In this document: positions 17,597 to 26,383 of the stretch, piece after piece
Layout of the letters: every line of letters begins with the position of its first letter
Position numbering within the stretch: position 1 is the stretch's first letter
Assembly (NCBI GenBank): GCA_900541865.1
Contig: UQLO01000004.1
Coordinates: 32,527 to 96,526, forward strand
Direction of reading: 5' to 3'
Source: an uncultured Porphyromonadaceae bacterium
GTDB taxonomy: Bacteria; Bacteroidota; Bacteroidia; Bacteroidales; Muribaculaceae
Length of the DNA: 64,000 bases
Translations under genes and position numbers: made by a program
Notes under the pieces: generated by a model
What the model was told of the DNA's origin: nothing
The model's input: only the letters and a program-made list of their open reading frames with translations
The model's database searches: none

Positions 17597-18607
17597 ATGA
17601 AAGCAACCCACGCACTAAGCCTTGGAATCGGCGTCCTCCTTCTGGCAGGCGCCGCTTCCTGCATAGAGCCGCAGAAAAAAGGCAATTCGTCGACCAGCGG
17701 CACCGCCACCTTCGTGTGCGACAACACCTTCGAGAACATCTTCGAGCAGGAAGTGGATGTGTTTGAATACCAGTATCCGGACGCGCATCTGCTGGTGCGC
17801 TACGCCACACAGTCGGAGGCCTTCGACTCGCTGTTCAGCCTAAACACCCGCACCATAGTAGCAGCCCGCGACATCACCGAACAGGAAAAGCGGGCGCTGA
17901 CGGCAAAATACCGCCGCGAGCGCGACGCCAACGTCAACATTCGCTCGGCACGCATCGCCGTGGACGCCATCGCTTTCATCGTCAACCGCGAAAACACCTG
18001 CGAGAAGCTCACCGTGAGCGAAATCGCCGACATCATCAGCGGACGCACCCAGCAATGGAACGACCTTGAGCCCAGTCGTCTGGGCCGCATACAGGTCGTA
18101 ATAGACGGCAACGGCTCCAGTATAGGCACCTACCTTCGAGACAGCGTGCTCCACGGGGGCACACTGGGCGACAACGTACAGGCAGCCGGCTCCATACCTC
18201 AGGTGTTCGACATCGTGGAGCACCACAAAAACGCCATCGGCGTGCTTGGCGTGAGCTGGATAACCTCCGACATGGATAGCGCCGACCTCAGCCGCGACTC
18301 TCTTGCTGAAAGCATACTGTCGGACGGCCCCGTGATGGGCACCACGCTGACGCAGCGCGTCAAAGTGCTCAAAATCAACCGCGACAACGAAGTACGCGCC
18401 TACAAGCCCTACCAGCAGTATATCTACGAAGGCTCCTATCCCTTCTTCCGGAGCATCTATATGATTACCACCGCATCGACCTCGAACGTGGCCGGCGGCT
18501 TCTACTCCTTCGTGACCGGTCCTATCGGCCAGAAGATCATCATGAAGACCGGCATCATGCCAGCGCGAGTGTCCATCCAGCAGGTAGAGCTACCGGACCG
18601 CGACTGA
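17597..18607 (+). CDS. PstS-like phosphate-type periplasmic binding lipoprotein
   Basis: 336 aa. The signal peptide ends at Cys22 (LLLAGAASC), predicting a lipoprotein. The mature part resembles the PBP-like fold of PstS: IAVDAIAFIVNRENTCEKLTVSEIADIISGR, a WNDLEPSR segment, NGSSIGTYLRDSVL and a late VTGPIGQKIIMKTG. No Pst permease or PhoU gene is nearby. In Bacteroidales such proteins occur next to TPR and ExbBD genes, so binding of phosphate is only presumed. It starts 20 nt after the small membrane protein and precedes the TPR gene by 55 nt. Confidence 0.82.
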   Translation: MKATHALSLGIGVLLLAGAASCIEPQKKGNSSTSGTATFVCDNTFENIFEQEVDVFEYQYPDAHLLVRYATQSEAFDSLFSLNTRTIVAARDITEQEKRALTAKYRRERDANVNIRSARIAVDAIAFIVNRENTCEKLTVSEIADIISGRTQQWNDLEPSRLGRIQVVIDGNGSSIGTYLRDSVLHGGTLGDNVQAAGSIPQVFDIVEHHKNAIGVLGVSWITSDMDSADLSRDSLAESILSDGPVMGTTLTQRVKVLKINRDNEVRAYKPYQQYIYEGSYPFFRSIYMITTASTSNVAGGFYSFVTGPIGQKIIMKTGIMPARVSIQQVELPDRD

Positions 18608-18662
18608 TCACCTTTCAGGAAAAAGTAAAACAACAAACAATAAATCCAAGTCAATCAGAGAA

Positions 18663-20282
18663 ATGAAAATCAGATTCCTTCTGACCTTACTGGCGGGCGC
18701 AGTTCTGACTGTATCCGCACAGACCCAGGGCTACAAGGACGGCATTGAATACTACAAGGCCGGACAGTACGAGAACGCCCGCACCATCCTCAACCGCACC
18801 ATCAACGAAAGCGGCACCGACAAGGCACTTGCGTCCTACTATCTCGGTCAGGTTGCCCTGGCTCAGAACGACAAGGCAGCTGCCCAGCGCTATTTCGACG
18901 CCGGCCTTGCCGAAGACCCCGAAAACCCCTACAACTACATAGGCACCGGCGCTCTCGCCCTGATGAACGGCAACGAAAGCAAAGCCAAGGACGACTTCAA
19001 GCAGGCTCAGAAGCTGGCAAAGAAGAATGCTGATGTCAGCGTGCAGATTGCCCGCGCATATTATAATGTAGACCCTGTCCGCTACGAAGCCGACATCACC
19101 AAGGCTCTGGAGAAGGCCCGCAAGGACTCCAAGCTCAAAGAACCTTCGATCTACATCCTCGAAGGCGACATGCAGGCAGCCAAGGAAGACTACGGCGGCG
19201 CCGCCGGCAGCTACGAAATGGCCATCACCTACGACCCCTCCAACCCCGAGGGCTACGTACAGTATGCCAACGCCTACTTCAACGTCAACAAAGACTACGC
19301 GCTGGATATGCTCCGCAAATACCTTGCCGAGCAGAACCCCAACTCCGCAATGGTACAGCGCGAACTGGCCGAGAAACTCTTCCGTGCCGACCGCTGGCGC
19401 GAAGCTTCCGACCTCTACGGCCAGTACATCCAGAACCCCAACCACTTCCCTGAAGACAAGGCCCGCTACGCCGTGCTCCTCTATTGGGGCGAACGCTATC
19501 CCGAGTCGCTTGCCATCGCACAGGAGATACTCCGTCAGGACCCCTCGAACTTCCTGATGCAGCGCGTGCAGTTCCTCGACCAGACCGCCCTGCAGCAGTA
19601 CCAGGCCGCCGCCGACAACGCCCGGAGCTTCTTCGCCGGCAATCCCGGCGCCAACTTCACCCCGAAGGACTACACAACCTATGCCGAAGCCCTCTCCGGC
19701 CTTGGACAGGACTCTCTGGCCGTGGTTCAGTATGAAGTAGCCGCCGAAAAGTTCCCCGAAAACGGCGACCTCCTCAAGGACCTCTCCACCGTCTACTCCC
19801 GCGCCGGACGCCACGACAAGAGCGCCGAGGCCTACGACCGCTACCTGCAGACACAGGAGAATCCCTCGCTTACCGACCGCTTCGGTATGGCCGGCCGCTA
19901 CCTCAACGCCGCCGTTCAGGCCGACAGCGTCAACGCACCCATGCTTTCCGCACGCGGTCTGGAATATCTCACCTACGTTCTTGAGCATGCCGAACCGACT
20001 CCTATAATGTACCAGCGTCAGGCCCGCCTCTACATCGCCGGCAACGACAAGAAGCCCAACGCCGAAGCCATTGCCGCATACGACAAAATGCTTGACCTCC
20101 TGGACGCCAATCCCGAGAACCGCAACCCGGCCAACCCCAATAACGCCCTCCAGCTCTACAAGGAGGCATATGCCTTCGAGCAGCTCTTCGCCTCGCTGAA
20201 CGGCGATGCCGAAAGCACCCAGGCCTGGGGAACCAAGTATCGCGAAATCATGGATCTTATCAACGGCACCACGGCGCAATAA
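18663..20282 (+). CDS. Secreted tetratricopeptide-repeat protein
   Basis: 539 aa with a signal peptide (about 1-20) ending near VSAQTQG. At least eight TPR-like units follow, e.g. YYKAGQYENARTILNR, YYLGQVALAQNDKAAAQRYF and AAGSYEMAITYDPSNPEGY, with conserved Ala/Gly/Tyr spacing. It likely acts in the periplasm as a protein-interaction scaffold. It is the last gene of the 17307-20282 unit and is followed by a strong terminator. The partner is unknown; association with the PstS-like lipoprotein is likely from position. Confidence 0.85.
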   Translation: MKIRFLLTLLAGAVLTVSAQTQGYKDGIEYYKAGQYENARTILNRTINESGTDKALASYYLGQVALAQNDKAAAQRYFDAGLAEDPENPYNYIGTGALALMNGNESKAKDDFKQAQKLAKKNADVSVQIARAYYNVDPVRYEADITKALEKARKDSKLKEPSIYILEGDMQAAKEDYGGAAGSYEMAITYDPSNPEGYVQYANAYFNVNKDYALDMLRKYLAEQNPNSAMVQRELAEKLFRADRWREASDLYGQYIQNPNHFPEDKARYAVLLYWGERYPESLAIAQEILRQDPSNFLMQRVQFLDQTALQQYQAAADNARSFFAGNPGANFTPKDYTTYAEALSGLGQDSLAVVQYEVAAEKFPENGDLLKDLSTVYSRAGRHDKSAEAYDRYLQTQENPSLTDRFGMAGRYLNAAVQADSVNAPMLSARGLEYLTYVLEHAEPTPIMYQRQARLYIAGNDKKPNAEAIAAYDKMLDLLDANPENRNPANPNNALQLYKEAYAFEQLFASLNGDAESTQAWGTKYREIMDLINGTTAQ

Positions 20283-20308
20283 ACCGGCCGTAGATTCCGT
20301 TTCCTATA

Positions 20309-20347
20309 CAGGGGGCTTCCCGCCGCGGAAGCCCCCTGTAATTTTTC
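20309..20347 (+). terminator. Intrinsic terminator after the TPR gene
   Basis: A perfect 13-bp GC-rich stem, ACAGGGGGCTTCC (20309-20321) and GGAAGCCCCCTGT (20328-20340), with AATTTTTCT behind it. rarA starts 24 nt later. Confidence 0.92.
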
Positions 20348-20371
20348 TATTCAAGACATCCCGCACACACT

Positions 20372-21652
20372 ATGATAACTCCTCTTGCGGAGCGCCTTCG
20401 CCCGCGAACACTCGAAGAATATATAGGTCAGGAACACCTCGTCGGCCCCGGCAAGATAATCCGCCGAATGATAGAGGGTGGCAACCTATCGTCCTTTATC
20501 CTTTGGGGTCCTCCCGGAGTCGGAAAGACAACTCTTGCGCGCATCATAGCCAATACGACCAACAGCGCGTTCTACACCCTGTCGGCGGTGACGTCGGGCG
20601 TCAAGGACGTTCGCGAAGTCCTCGAGCGCGCCGAGCGGGAGACATCGAGTATGTTCTCCTCGGGACGCCCCATACTTTTTATCGACGAAATACACCGGTT
20701 CAGCAAAAGCCAACAGGACAGCTTACTCGGAGCGGTAGAAAAAGGCACAGTGACCCTGATAGGCGCCACGACCGAAAACCCGTCGTTCGAGGTGATACGG
20801 CCGTTGCTGAGCCGTGCGCAAGTCTACACCCTCAAGCCCCTCGAAGCCTCCGACCTGCAGACCTTGCTCGAGCGCGCTCTCACCACCGACAGCATACTTT
20901 CGACGCGCAAAGTCGAAGTGGAGCAGACCGCGGCACTGTTCCGCTACAGCGGAGGCGACGCCCGCAAACTCCTCAACATCCTCGAGCTGCTCGACCAAAG
21001 CACCGGGCACGGCCAGACGCTGGTCATCAACGACCGCATCGTCACCGAACGGCTGCAAGAGAACCCTCAGGCCTACGACAAGGCAGGCGACATGCACTAC
21101 GACATCATCTCCGCCTTCATAAAAAGCATACGCGGCAGCGATCCCGACGCCGCCGTCTACTGGCTTGCCCGTATGATAGCCGGCGGCGAGGACCCCGAAT
21201 TCATTGCCCGGCGCCTCGTCATCGTTGCCTGCGAAGACATCGGACTTGCCAATCCCAACGCAATGCTGGTAGCCGAGACCACCTACGAGATAATCCGTAA
21301 AATAGGCATGCCCGAAGGCCGCATACCCCTGTCGGAATGTACTATTTACCTTGCCAACAGCGCCAAAAGCAATTCCGCCTACCTCGCCATCGACGCAGCC
21401 CTGGCCGAAGTGCGCTCCACGGGCGACTTGCCGGTGCCGCTCCACATCCGCAACGCACCCACCTCGCTGATGAAGGACTTAGGCTATGGCAAAAACTACA
21501 AATACGCCCACGACTACCCCGGCAACTTCGTAGAGCAGCAGTTCAGGCCCGACGCCATAGTCGACAAACGCTTCTGGCACCCCTGCGACAACCCGCAGGA
21601 AGAAGCGATGCGCCAACGCTATATATCGCGCTGGCGCATCGACCCGAAGTAG
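20372..21652 (+). CDS. rarA: Replication-associated recombination protein A (RarA/MgsA) AAA+ ATPase
   Basis: 426 aa, the normal length. RarA is a clamp-loader-like ATPase acting at stalled replication forks. Walker A is WGPPGVGKTT (residues 45-54), Walker B is ILFIDEIHRF, and sensor 1 is LIGATTENPSFEV. The C-terminal RarA-specific tetramerisation region includes VYWLARMIAGGEDPEFIARRL and ASEDIG-like ACEDIGLANPNA. No promoter can be seen in the 24 nt after the TPR terminator. The stop lies 7 bp from the end of the convergent flavin reductase gene. Confidence 0.95.
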   Translation: MITPLAERLRPRTLEEYIGQEHLVGPGKIIRRMIEGGNLSSFILWGPPGVGKTTLARIIANTTNSAFYTLSAVTSGVKDVREVLERAERETSSMFSSGRPILFIDEIHRFSKSQQDSLLGAVEKGTVTLIGATTENPSFEVIRPLLSRAQVYTLKPLEASDLQTLLERALTTDSILSTRKVEVEQTAALFRYSGGDARKLLNILELLDQSTGHGQTLVINDRIVTERLQENPQAYDKAGDMHYDIISAFIKSIRGSDPDAAVYWLARMIAGGEDPEFIARRLVIVACEDIGLANPNAMLVAETTYEIIRKIGMPEGRIPLSECTIYLANSAKSNSAYLAIDAALAEVRSTGDLPVPLHIRNAPTSLMKDLGYGKNYKYAHDYPGNFVEQQFRPDAIVDKRFWHPCDNPQEEAMRQRYISRWRIDPK

Positions 21653-21659
21653 CTAAGTG

Positions 21660-22229
21660 TTATTTTTTGAATTGCTTGCCGTCGTGGAACGCCCGGCCCA
21701 CAGGGTCTGCCACCACGCGGTAGAGCATCTTTTCGGAGTCGTAGCTGATGGGGCGCAGCAGCGAATAGTCGACTTTGCCGTCGGAGCCGAGCACAGCCGG
21801 GTCGGCAACAGTGCGCACCACATCGGCGACGACGCGTGTGCCTCCATCGCCATTGTCGGTCATCGAGAGCACCTTGCACTCCATAACTAACCGGAAGCCG
21901 GCTATTATGGGCGCGTTGACTACCTTTGCAGGCTCTGCGACGGCACCGGATTCTTTGAATTTGTCGGTGTGGTGCCCGGAGACGATGCCGAAATAGTCGG
22001 CCAGGGCCGTGTTGGCCTCATCGGCGATGTGGAGAGTGAAACACTTGTTGAGACGCAGATTTTCGGTCGTTTTATGGTTCGACGAGATGTTGAGAGCCAC
22101 CTGGCGGTCCCAGCACTGGCCACCCCAGGCCACGTTCATGGCGTCGGGGGTTCCGTTGGCGTCGTAAGTACCGACGATGAAAACCGGAGCGGGCATCACG
22201 GTCGTACGAGTTTGAATTTCCTTAAGCAT
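21660..22229 (-). CDS. Flavin reductase family protein (FMN-binding split barrel)
   Basis: 189 aa. The pattern MPAPVFIVGTYDANGTPDAMNVAWGGQCWD followed by ALNISSNHKTTENLRLNKCFTL is typical of the flavin reductase/FMN-binding split-barrel family common in anaerobes. It likely binds FMN and transfers electrons; the partner is unknown. I use ATG 22229 (MLKEIQTRTT); a longer frame to 22319 runs through a terminator hairpin. A weak -7 box (GAACTTTG, 22279-22286) lies upstream without a recognisable -33 element. Confidence 0.85.
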   Translation of the reverse strand: MLKEIQTRTTVMPAPVFIVGTYDANGTPDAMNVAWGGQCWDRQVALNISSNHKTTENLRLNKCFTLHIADEANTALADYFGIVSGHHTDKFKESGAVAEPAKVVNAPIIAGFRLVMECKVLSMTDNGDGGTRVVADVVRTVADPAVLGSDGKVDYSLLRPISYDSEKMLYRVVADPVGRAFHDGKQFKK

Positions 22230-22285
22230 ATAGATTGAAAAGTTAAAGTCACTGAAAAGAAAACGGAGCAAGTAATGACAAAGTT

Positions 22286-22328
22286 CAGAAAAAGCAGGCC
22301 GGAATACGCCCAGAGGCATATCCCGGCC
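22286..22328 (-). terminator. Intrinsic terminator after the minus-strand TPR gene
   Basis: On the minus strand, a 10-bp stem (22319-22328 with 22297-22306, one G-T/mismatch position) is followed by TGCTTTTTCT. It separates the gyrA/TPR unit from the flavin reductase gene. Confidence 0.75.
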
Positions 22329-22354
22329 CGTTTTATAGAGTCAGCGACGAGAAA

Positions 22355-23593
22355 TCAATAGATTTTTTTGCGGTTTTTCACGTCGTTGAGCTTGTTTTCG
22401 TCGTGGAGATTGTAGTATACATTCTCAAGGTAGTTGAGGATGTCGGCGGTGATGGGGCTGTCGGGGTTTGCGGAAGCGGAGTCGAAAGCACGCTCCAGAA
22501 TACCGGCAGCTTCCTCAAAGTAAGGAGTGATGTTAGCGGCGGCGTAGGGAATGTACTCAGCTTCAGTAGTGGGAGCGGCATCAGCAGCCACGAAAGCCTT
22601 GTCGCAGAGCTGGCGGCCGAGGTTGAAGAGAGCGTCGGCGTTGTTAGCATCAAGCTCGATAGCCTTGCGGTAGGACTGGATAGCAGCGTCTTTGTCCTCC
22701 TTGTTTTCATAGAGAACGCCCTGGATCACGTAGTACTGAGCGTTGTTAGGCTCGGCGGCGATGGCGTTGTTGAGTATGTTGAAAGCCTGGTCGAAATCCT
22801 TTGCCTGGAGGTAGTAGTTGATGACCTGACGGATGTAGAGGTCGTTCTCGGCGCCGTAGAGCGGCATAGCTTCCTGAGAAAGAGCCAGCACAGTGTCGTT
22901 TCGGCCCAGCTGGGAAGCGATGGAGATGGCGTAGTCGTAGAGATTCTTCTTCTGATAGCCTTTGTTCTTTGCCTTTATGAACGAATTGAGGGCCTTGTCG
23001 AGGCTGTCGGTCTGCCAAGCGGCGATACCCTGGTTGAAGAGAATTTCACCATATACAGAGTCGGCGTGCTGAGTGAGCTTGCCGGCCAGGGCGGGCATCT
23101 CGGGGAGGGAAGTGAAGATATCCCAAGCCTCGTAGGCGCCTGCGTAGTCCTGGTTGTTGTAGAGCGTTGCGCCGGCATCAACATAGTCGTTGAAGTGACC
23201 GGTGAGAGTGTTGACCATCTCCTTGCTATACTTGGGCTTCACTTTGCCCTTTGCATCGGGCACACTGTCGAGGGGGAAAGCCTTGACGAAGTAGTTGAAG
23301 CCGTCGATAAGGAGGTGGCCCATCTTGGAGTCGCCGCCTTCGGGAAGACGGTTGAAAGACTTGAGACCCAGAAGCTTGTCGTACTCGGCGAAGGAGGCTT
23401 TGCCGGGGATGAACCAAGTCTGAGCCAGACCGGAGGTAGCGGGGTCGGAGAAGGCCGGAGTTATGACAGCCACCACATCGGCAGCGTCTTTACCATCTTT
23501 CATGGCGCGTTCAGCGTTCTTAACCACGTCTACCTGAGCGAAAGCTGCCGTGGAGGCAGCAACAGTCAGAGCGGCGAAGATAATGCGTTTCAT
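22355..23593 (-). CDS. Secreted tetratricopeptide-repeat protein following gyrA
   Basis: 412 aa with a signal peptide cleaved after ...STAAFAQ. The mature protein has an N-terminal helical region and at least four TPR units in the C-terminal half, the clearest being AQYYVIQGVLYENKEDKDAAIQSYRKAIELDANNADALFNLGR. A TPR gene directly after gyrA is a common arrangement in Bacteroidales. It is 39 nt from the gyrA stop with no promoter between, so it is probably co-transcribed. The protein is likely periplasmic, and its function is unknown. Confidence 0.85.
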   Translation of the reverse strand: MKRIIFAALTVAASTAAFAQVDVVKNAERAMKDGKDAADVVAVITPAFSDPATSGLAQTWFIPGKASFAEYDKLLGLKSFNRLPEGGDSKMGHLLIDGFNYFVKAFPLDSVPDAKGKVKPKYSKEMVNTLTGHFNDYVDAGATLYNNQDYAGAYEAWDIFTSLPEMPALAGKLTQHADSVYGEILFNQGIAAWQTDSLDKALNSFIKAKNKGYQKKNLYDYAISIASQLGRNDTVLALSQEAMPLYGAENDLYIRQVINYYLQAKDFDQAFNILNNAIAAEPNNAQYYVIQGVLYENKEDKDAAIQSYRKAIELDANNADALFNLGRQLCDKAFVAADAAPTTEAEYIPYAAANITPYFEEAAGILERAFDSASANPDSPITADILNYLENVYYNLHDENKLNDVKNRKKIY

Positions 23594-23632
23594 GCTCTTT
23601 GGAATTAGGGTGTTATGGGGTTTTGATAATTA

Positions 23633-26233
23633 TTATTCTTCGGAATCGTCGGCCTCGGAGACCTCGGCATCGTCGTCGGCAATATCATCATCGTCGGCCT
23701 CAACCTCAACCTCTTCGATATCCTCCTCCGGTTCATTTCCGAGGGCGAGCTCGGTGGCGTCGGCGGCTACTTCGACAACTTCCTCTTCGGGGTCGGTGTC
23801 GACGCAGCATACAGAAGCGATGGTGTCACCGCGCTTCTCAAGGTTGATGATTCGGACGCCCTGAGTGAAGCGACCCATCACGCGGATGTCGGCCACGTGG
23901 ACGCGAAGCACAATGCCGCTGCGGTTGATGATGACGAGGTCCATATCGTCGTTGACACTCTTGAAGGCAACGAGCTCACCTGTTTTGTCGGTAACCTTCA
24001 GGGTCTTGACGCCCTTGGCACCTCGGTTGGTGATACGGTAGGAGTCGAGGAGCGAACGTTTGCCGTAGCCCTTCTCGGTTAGGACGAGGATAGAGTTTTC
24101 GGCATCGTTTTCCTTGATTGTCACAAGACCTATAACCTCTTCGCCGGGCATAAGGTTCATTCCTCGCACGCCGGTGGACACACGTCCCATAGCTCGCAGA
24201 CGCTCTTCGGAGAAGCGTACGGCGCGACCCTGACGGTTGGCCAGAAGCACTTCGCTTTGACCATCGGTGAGCTCGACTCCGACCAGCTCATCGCCTTCTC
24301 GGATTATAATGGCCTTCTTGCCCTTGCTGAGTATTCGGGCATACTCGGTAAGTACGGTCTTCTTGACCAGGCCCTGACGGGTTGCGAAGACAAGGTAGTG
24401 GGAGTTTGTGAATTCGGGGTCATCGAGACGTTTGCAGCTCAGGATAGCGCGGATAGCGTCGTCTTTGTTGATTTCGAGAAGGTTCTGGATTGCGCGGCCT
24501 TTGGACGTCTTGCTGCCGTCGGGAAGCTCGAAGACACGGAGCTTGTAGACCAGACCCTTGTCGGTGAAGAAGAGTAGAGTATCGTGCATGGAGGCGGTGT
24601 AGATATGCTCCACGAAGTCGCCGTCGCGCTTGTCGGCGCCGCGACTACCCACGCCACCCCGGCCCTGAGCGCGGAACTCGGCCAGAGGGGTGCACTTGAT
24701 GTAACCCAGGTGGGAAACAGTGATGATTACGTCCTCGTCCTCTATGAAGTCCTCTTCGGAGAAGTTGCCGCCCTTGAACTCGATTGTAGTGCGTCGGGGC
24801 TCGCCATACTTCTGGCTCACCTCGAGCAGTTCCTTCTTCATGAGCTCGCGGAGCACGGTTTCGTCGGAGAGAATAAGCTCCAACTCGCGGATGCGGGCAT
24901 GTATTTCCTCAAGAGCCTTGGCGAGCTCGTCGATAGCGAGACCTGTGAGAGCCTTAAGACGCATATCGACAATAGCCTGGGTCTGAACGTCGCTCAAGGC
25001 GAAGCGTTCGGTGAGTGTTGCTCGGGCCTCGTCGGTGGTTCTGCTCGACTTGATTATTGCAATCACCTCGTCGATGTTCTGCACGGCGATCATCAAGCCC
25101 TCCAGGATGTGTGCGCGCTCGCGGGCTTTGCGGAGTTCGAACTTGGTGCGTCGGATGGTAACCTCGCGGCGATGGTCGACAAAAGCCTCGAGAATCTCCT
25201 TGAGGTTAAGAGTCTTGGGGCGACCCTTCACCAAGGCCACATTGTTGACGCTGAAGGAACTCTGCAGAGCTGTGAGCTTATAGAGCTTATTGAGAAGCAC
25301 TTGCGCGTTGGCGTCGGACTTTACGGCGATGACAATTCGCATGCCGTTTCGGTCGGACTCGTCGTTGACATTGCTGATGCCTTCGATTTTCTTGTCGATG
25401 ACGAGCTGAGCGATGTCCTTGATGAGTTCGGCTCGATTCACGCCGTAGGGAATCTCGGACACCACAATCAGATCGTGGTCGCGGTGTGACTCAATCTCGG
25501 CTTTGGCACGGATGATGATTCGACCGCGTCCCGTCTGATAAGCCTCTCGGACACCGTCGTATCCATAGATAATGCCACCGGTGGGGAAGTCGGGGGCAAT
25601 GAGAATCTTCGTCAGGTCGTCGACCGACATATCGGGGTTGTCGATAAGAGCCACCGAAGCTTTTATGGAATCGGTGAGGTTGTGGGTGGGCATATTTGTA
25701 GCCATACCCACAGCGATGCCGCTGGCGCCGTTAACCAGCAAGTTTGGGAAACGGGTGGGAAGGACCACCGGCTCCTGGCGGGAGTTGTCGTAGTTGGGTT
25801 GGAAATCGACCGTCTCGGCGTCGATGTCGCGAAGCATCTCTTCGCCAAGTTGAGCGAGACGCACCTCAGTGTAACGCATTGCAGCGGGGCCGTCGCCGTC
25901 GATACTGCCGAAGTTGCCGTGGCCGTCGACCAGCATATGCCGCATACTCCACCACTGAGCCATACGTGCCACGGTGCCGTATATCGAAGAGTCGCCGTGG
26001 GGGTGATACTTACCCATGACCTCGCCGACAGCGTTGGCGCTTTTTTTGCGGGGCTTGTTGCTGTTGTTGCCCATCTCGTTCATGCCGAAAAGCACGCGGC
26101 GATGAACGGGCTTCATGCCGTCGCGCACGTCGGGCAACGCGCGCGAAACTATCACCGACATCGAGTAGTCGATGTAGGCGGTTTTCATTTCATTCTCAAT
26201 ATTGATCTTAAAGATGCGATCTTCGTCGAGCAT
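23633..26233 (-). CDS. gyrA: DNA gyrase subunit A
   Basis: 866 aa. This is the breakage-reunion subunit of gyrase, with catalytic Tyr121 in AAMRYTEVRL. The quinolone-determining region reads HPHGDSSIYGTVARMAQ (residues 77-93): Ser82 aligns with E. coli Ser83, and Gly86 aligns with E. coli Asp87. The C-terminal beta-pinwheel domain contains a GyrA-box-like QGRGGVGSRG, which distinguishes it from ParC. The last 60 or so residues are a strongly acidic tail. It has its own promoter 90 nt upstream and a downstream TPR gene. gyrB is not in the window. Confidence 0.97.
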   Translation of the reverse strand: MLDEDRIFKINIENEMKTAYIDYSMSVIVSRALPDVRDGMKPVHRRVLFGMNEMGNNSNKPRKKSANAVGEVMGKYHPHGDSSIYGTVARMAQWWSMRHMLVDGHGNFGSIDGDGPAAMRYTEVRLAQLGEEMLRDIDAETVDFQPNYDNSRQEPVVLPTRFPNLLVNGASGIAVGMATNMPTHNLTDSIKASVALIDNPDMSVDDLTKILIAPDFPTGGIIYGYDGVREAYQTGRGRIIIRAKAEIESHRDHDLIVVSEIPYGVNRAELIKDIAQLVIDKKIEGISNVNDESDRNGMRIVIAVKSDANAQVLLNKLYKLTALQSSFSVNNVALVKGRPKTLNLKEILEAFVDHRREVTIRRTKFELRKARERAHILEGLMIAVQNIDEVIAIIKSSRTTDEARATLTERFALSDVQTQAIVDMRLKALTGLAIDELAKALEEIHARIRELELILSDETVLRELMKKELLEVSQKYGEPRRTTIEFKGGNFSEEDFIEDEDVIITVSHLGYIKCTPLAEFRAQGRGGVGSRGADKRDGDFVEHIYTASMHDTLLFFTDKGLVYKLRVFELPDGSKTSKGRAIQNLLEINKDDAIRAILSCKRLDDPEFTNSHYLVFATRQGLVKKTVLTEYARILSKGKKAIIIREGDELVGVELTDGQSEVLLANRQGRAVRFSEERLRAMGRVSTGVRGMNLMPGEEVIGLVTIKENDAENSILVLTEKGYGKRSLLDSYRITNRGAKGVKTLKVTDKTGELVAFKSVNDDMDLVIINRSGIVLRVHVADIRVMGRFTQGVRIINLEKRGDTIASVCCVDTDPEEEVVEVAADATELALGNEPEEDIEEVEVEADDDDIADDDAEVSEADDSEE

Positions 26234-26322
26234 TGTATGTCTTTTGGTTGTAGATTAAGCCGTTAAGGGGCAGCGGTAATGCCTCTGCGGAGGCACGGCG
26301 CCCACAAGGCCGAAAAATCATA

Positions 26323-26353
26323 CAAAGTTAAGAAAATTTTTTCAAACTGCAAA
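26323..26353 (-). promoter_or_regulatory. gyrA promoter
   Basis: Minus strand TTTG (26350-26353), 19-bp spacer and TAACTTTG (26323-26330). The leader of about 85 nt includes a small hairpin, GCCTC/GAGGC (26281-26294). Confidence 0.75.
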
Positions 26354-26383
26354 GCTAAAAAACGCATGCGCAGGGCATCTGAA

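Noticed and set aside
18687..20279. 530-codon minus-strand frame antisense to the TPR gene
   Set aside because: Mirror of the repeat-rich TPR gene; no promoter, no recognisable product.
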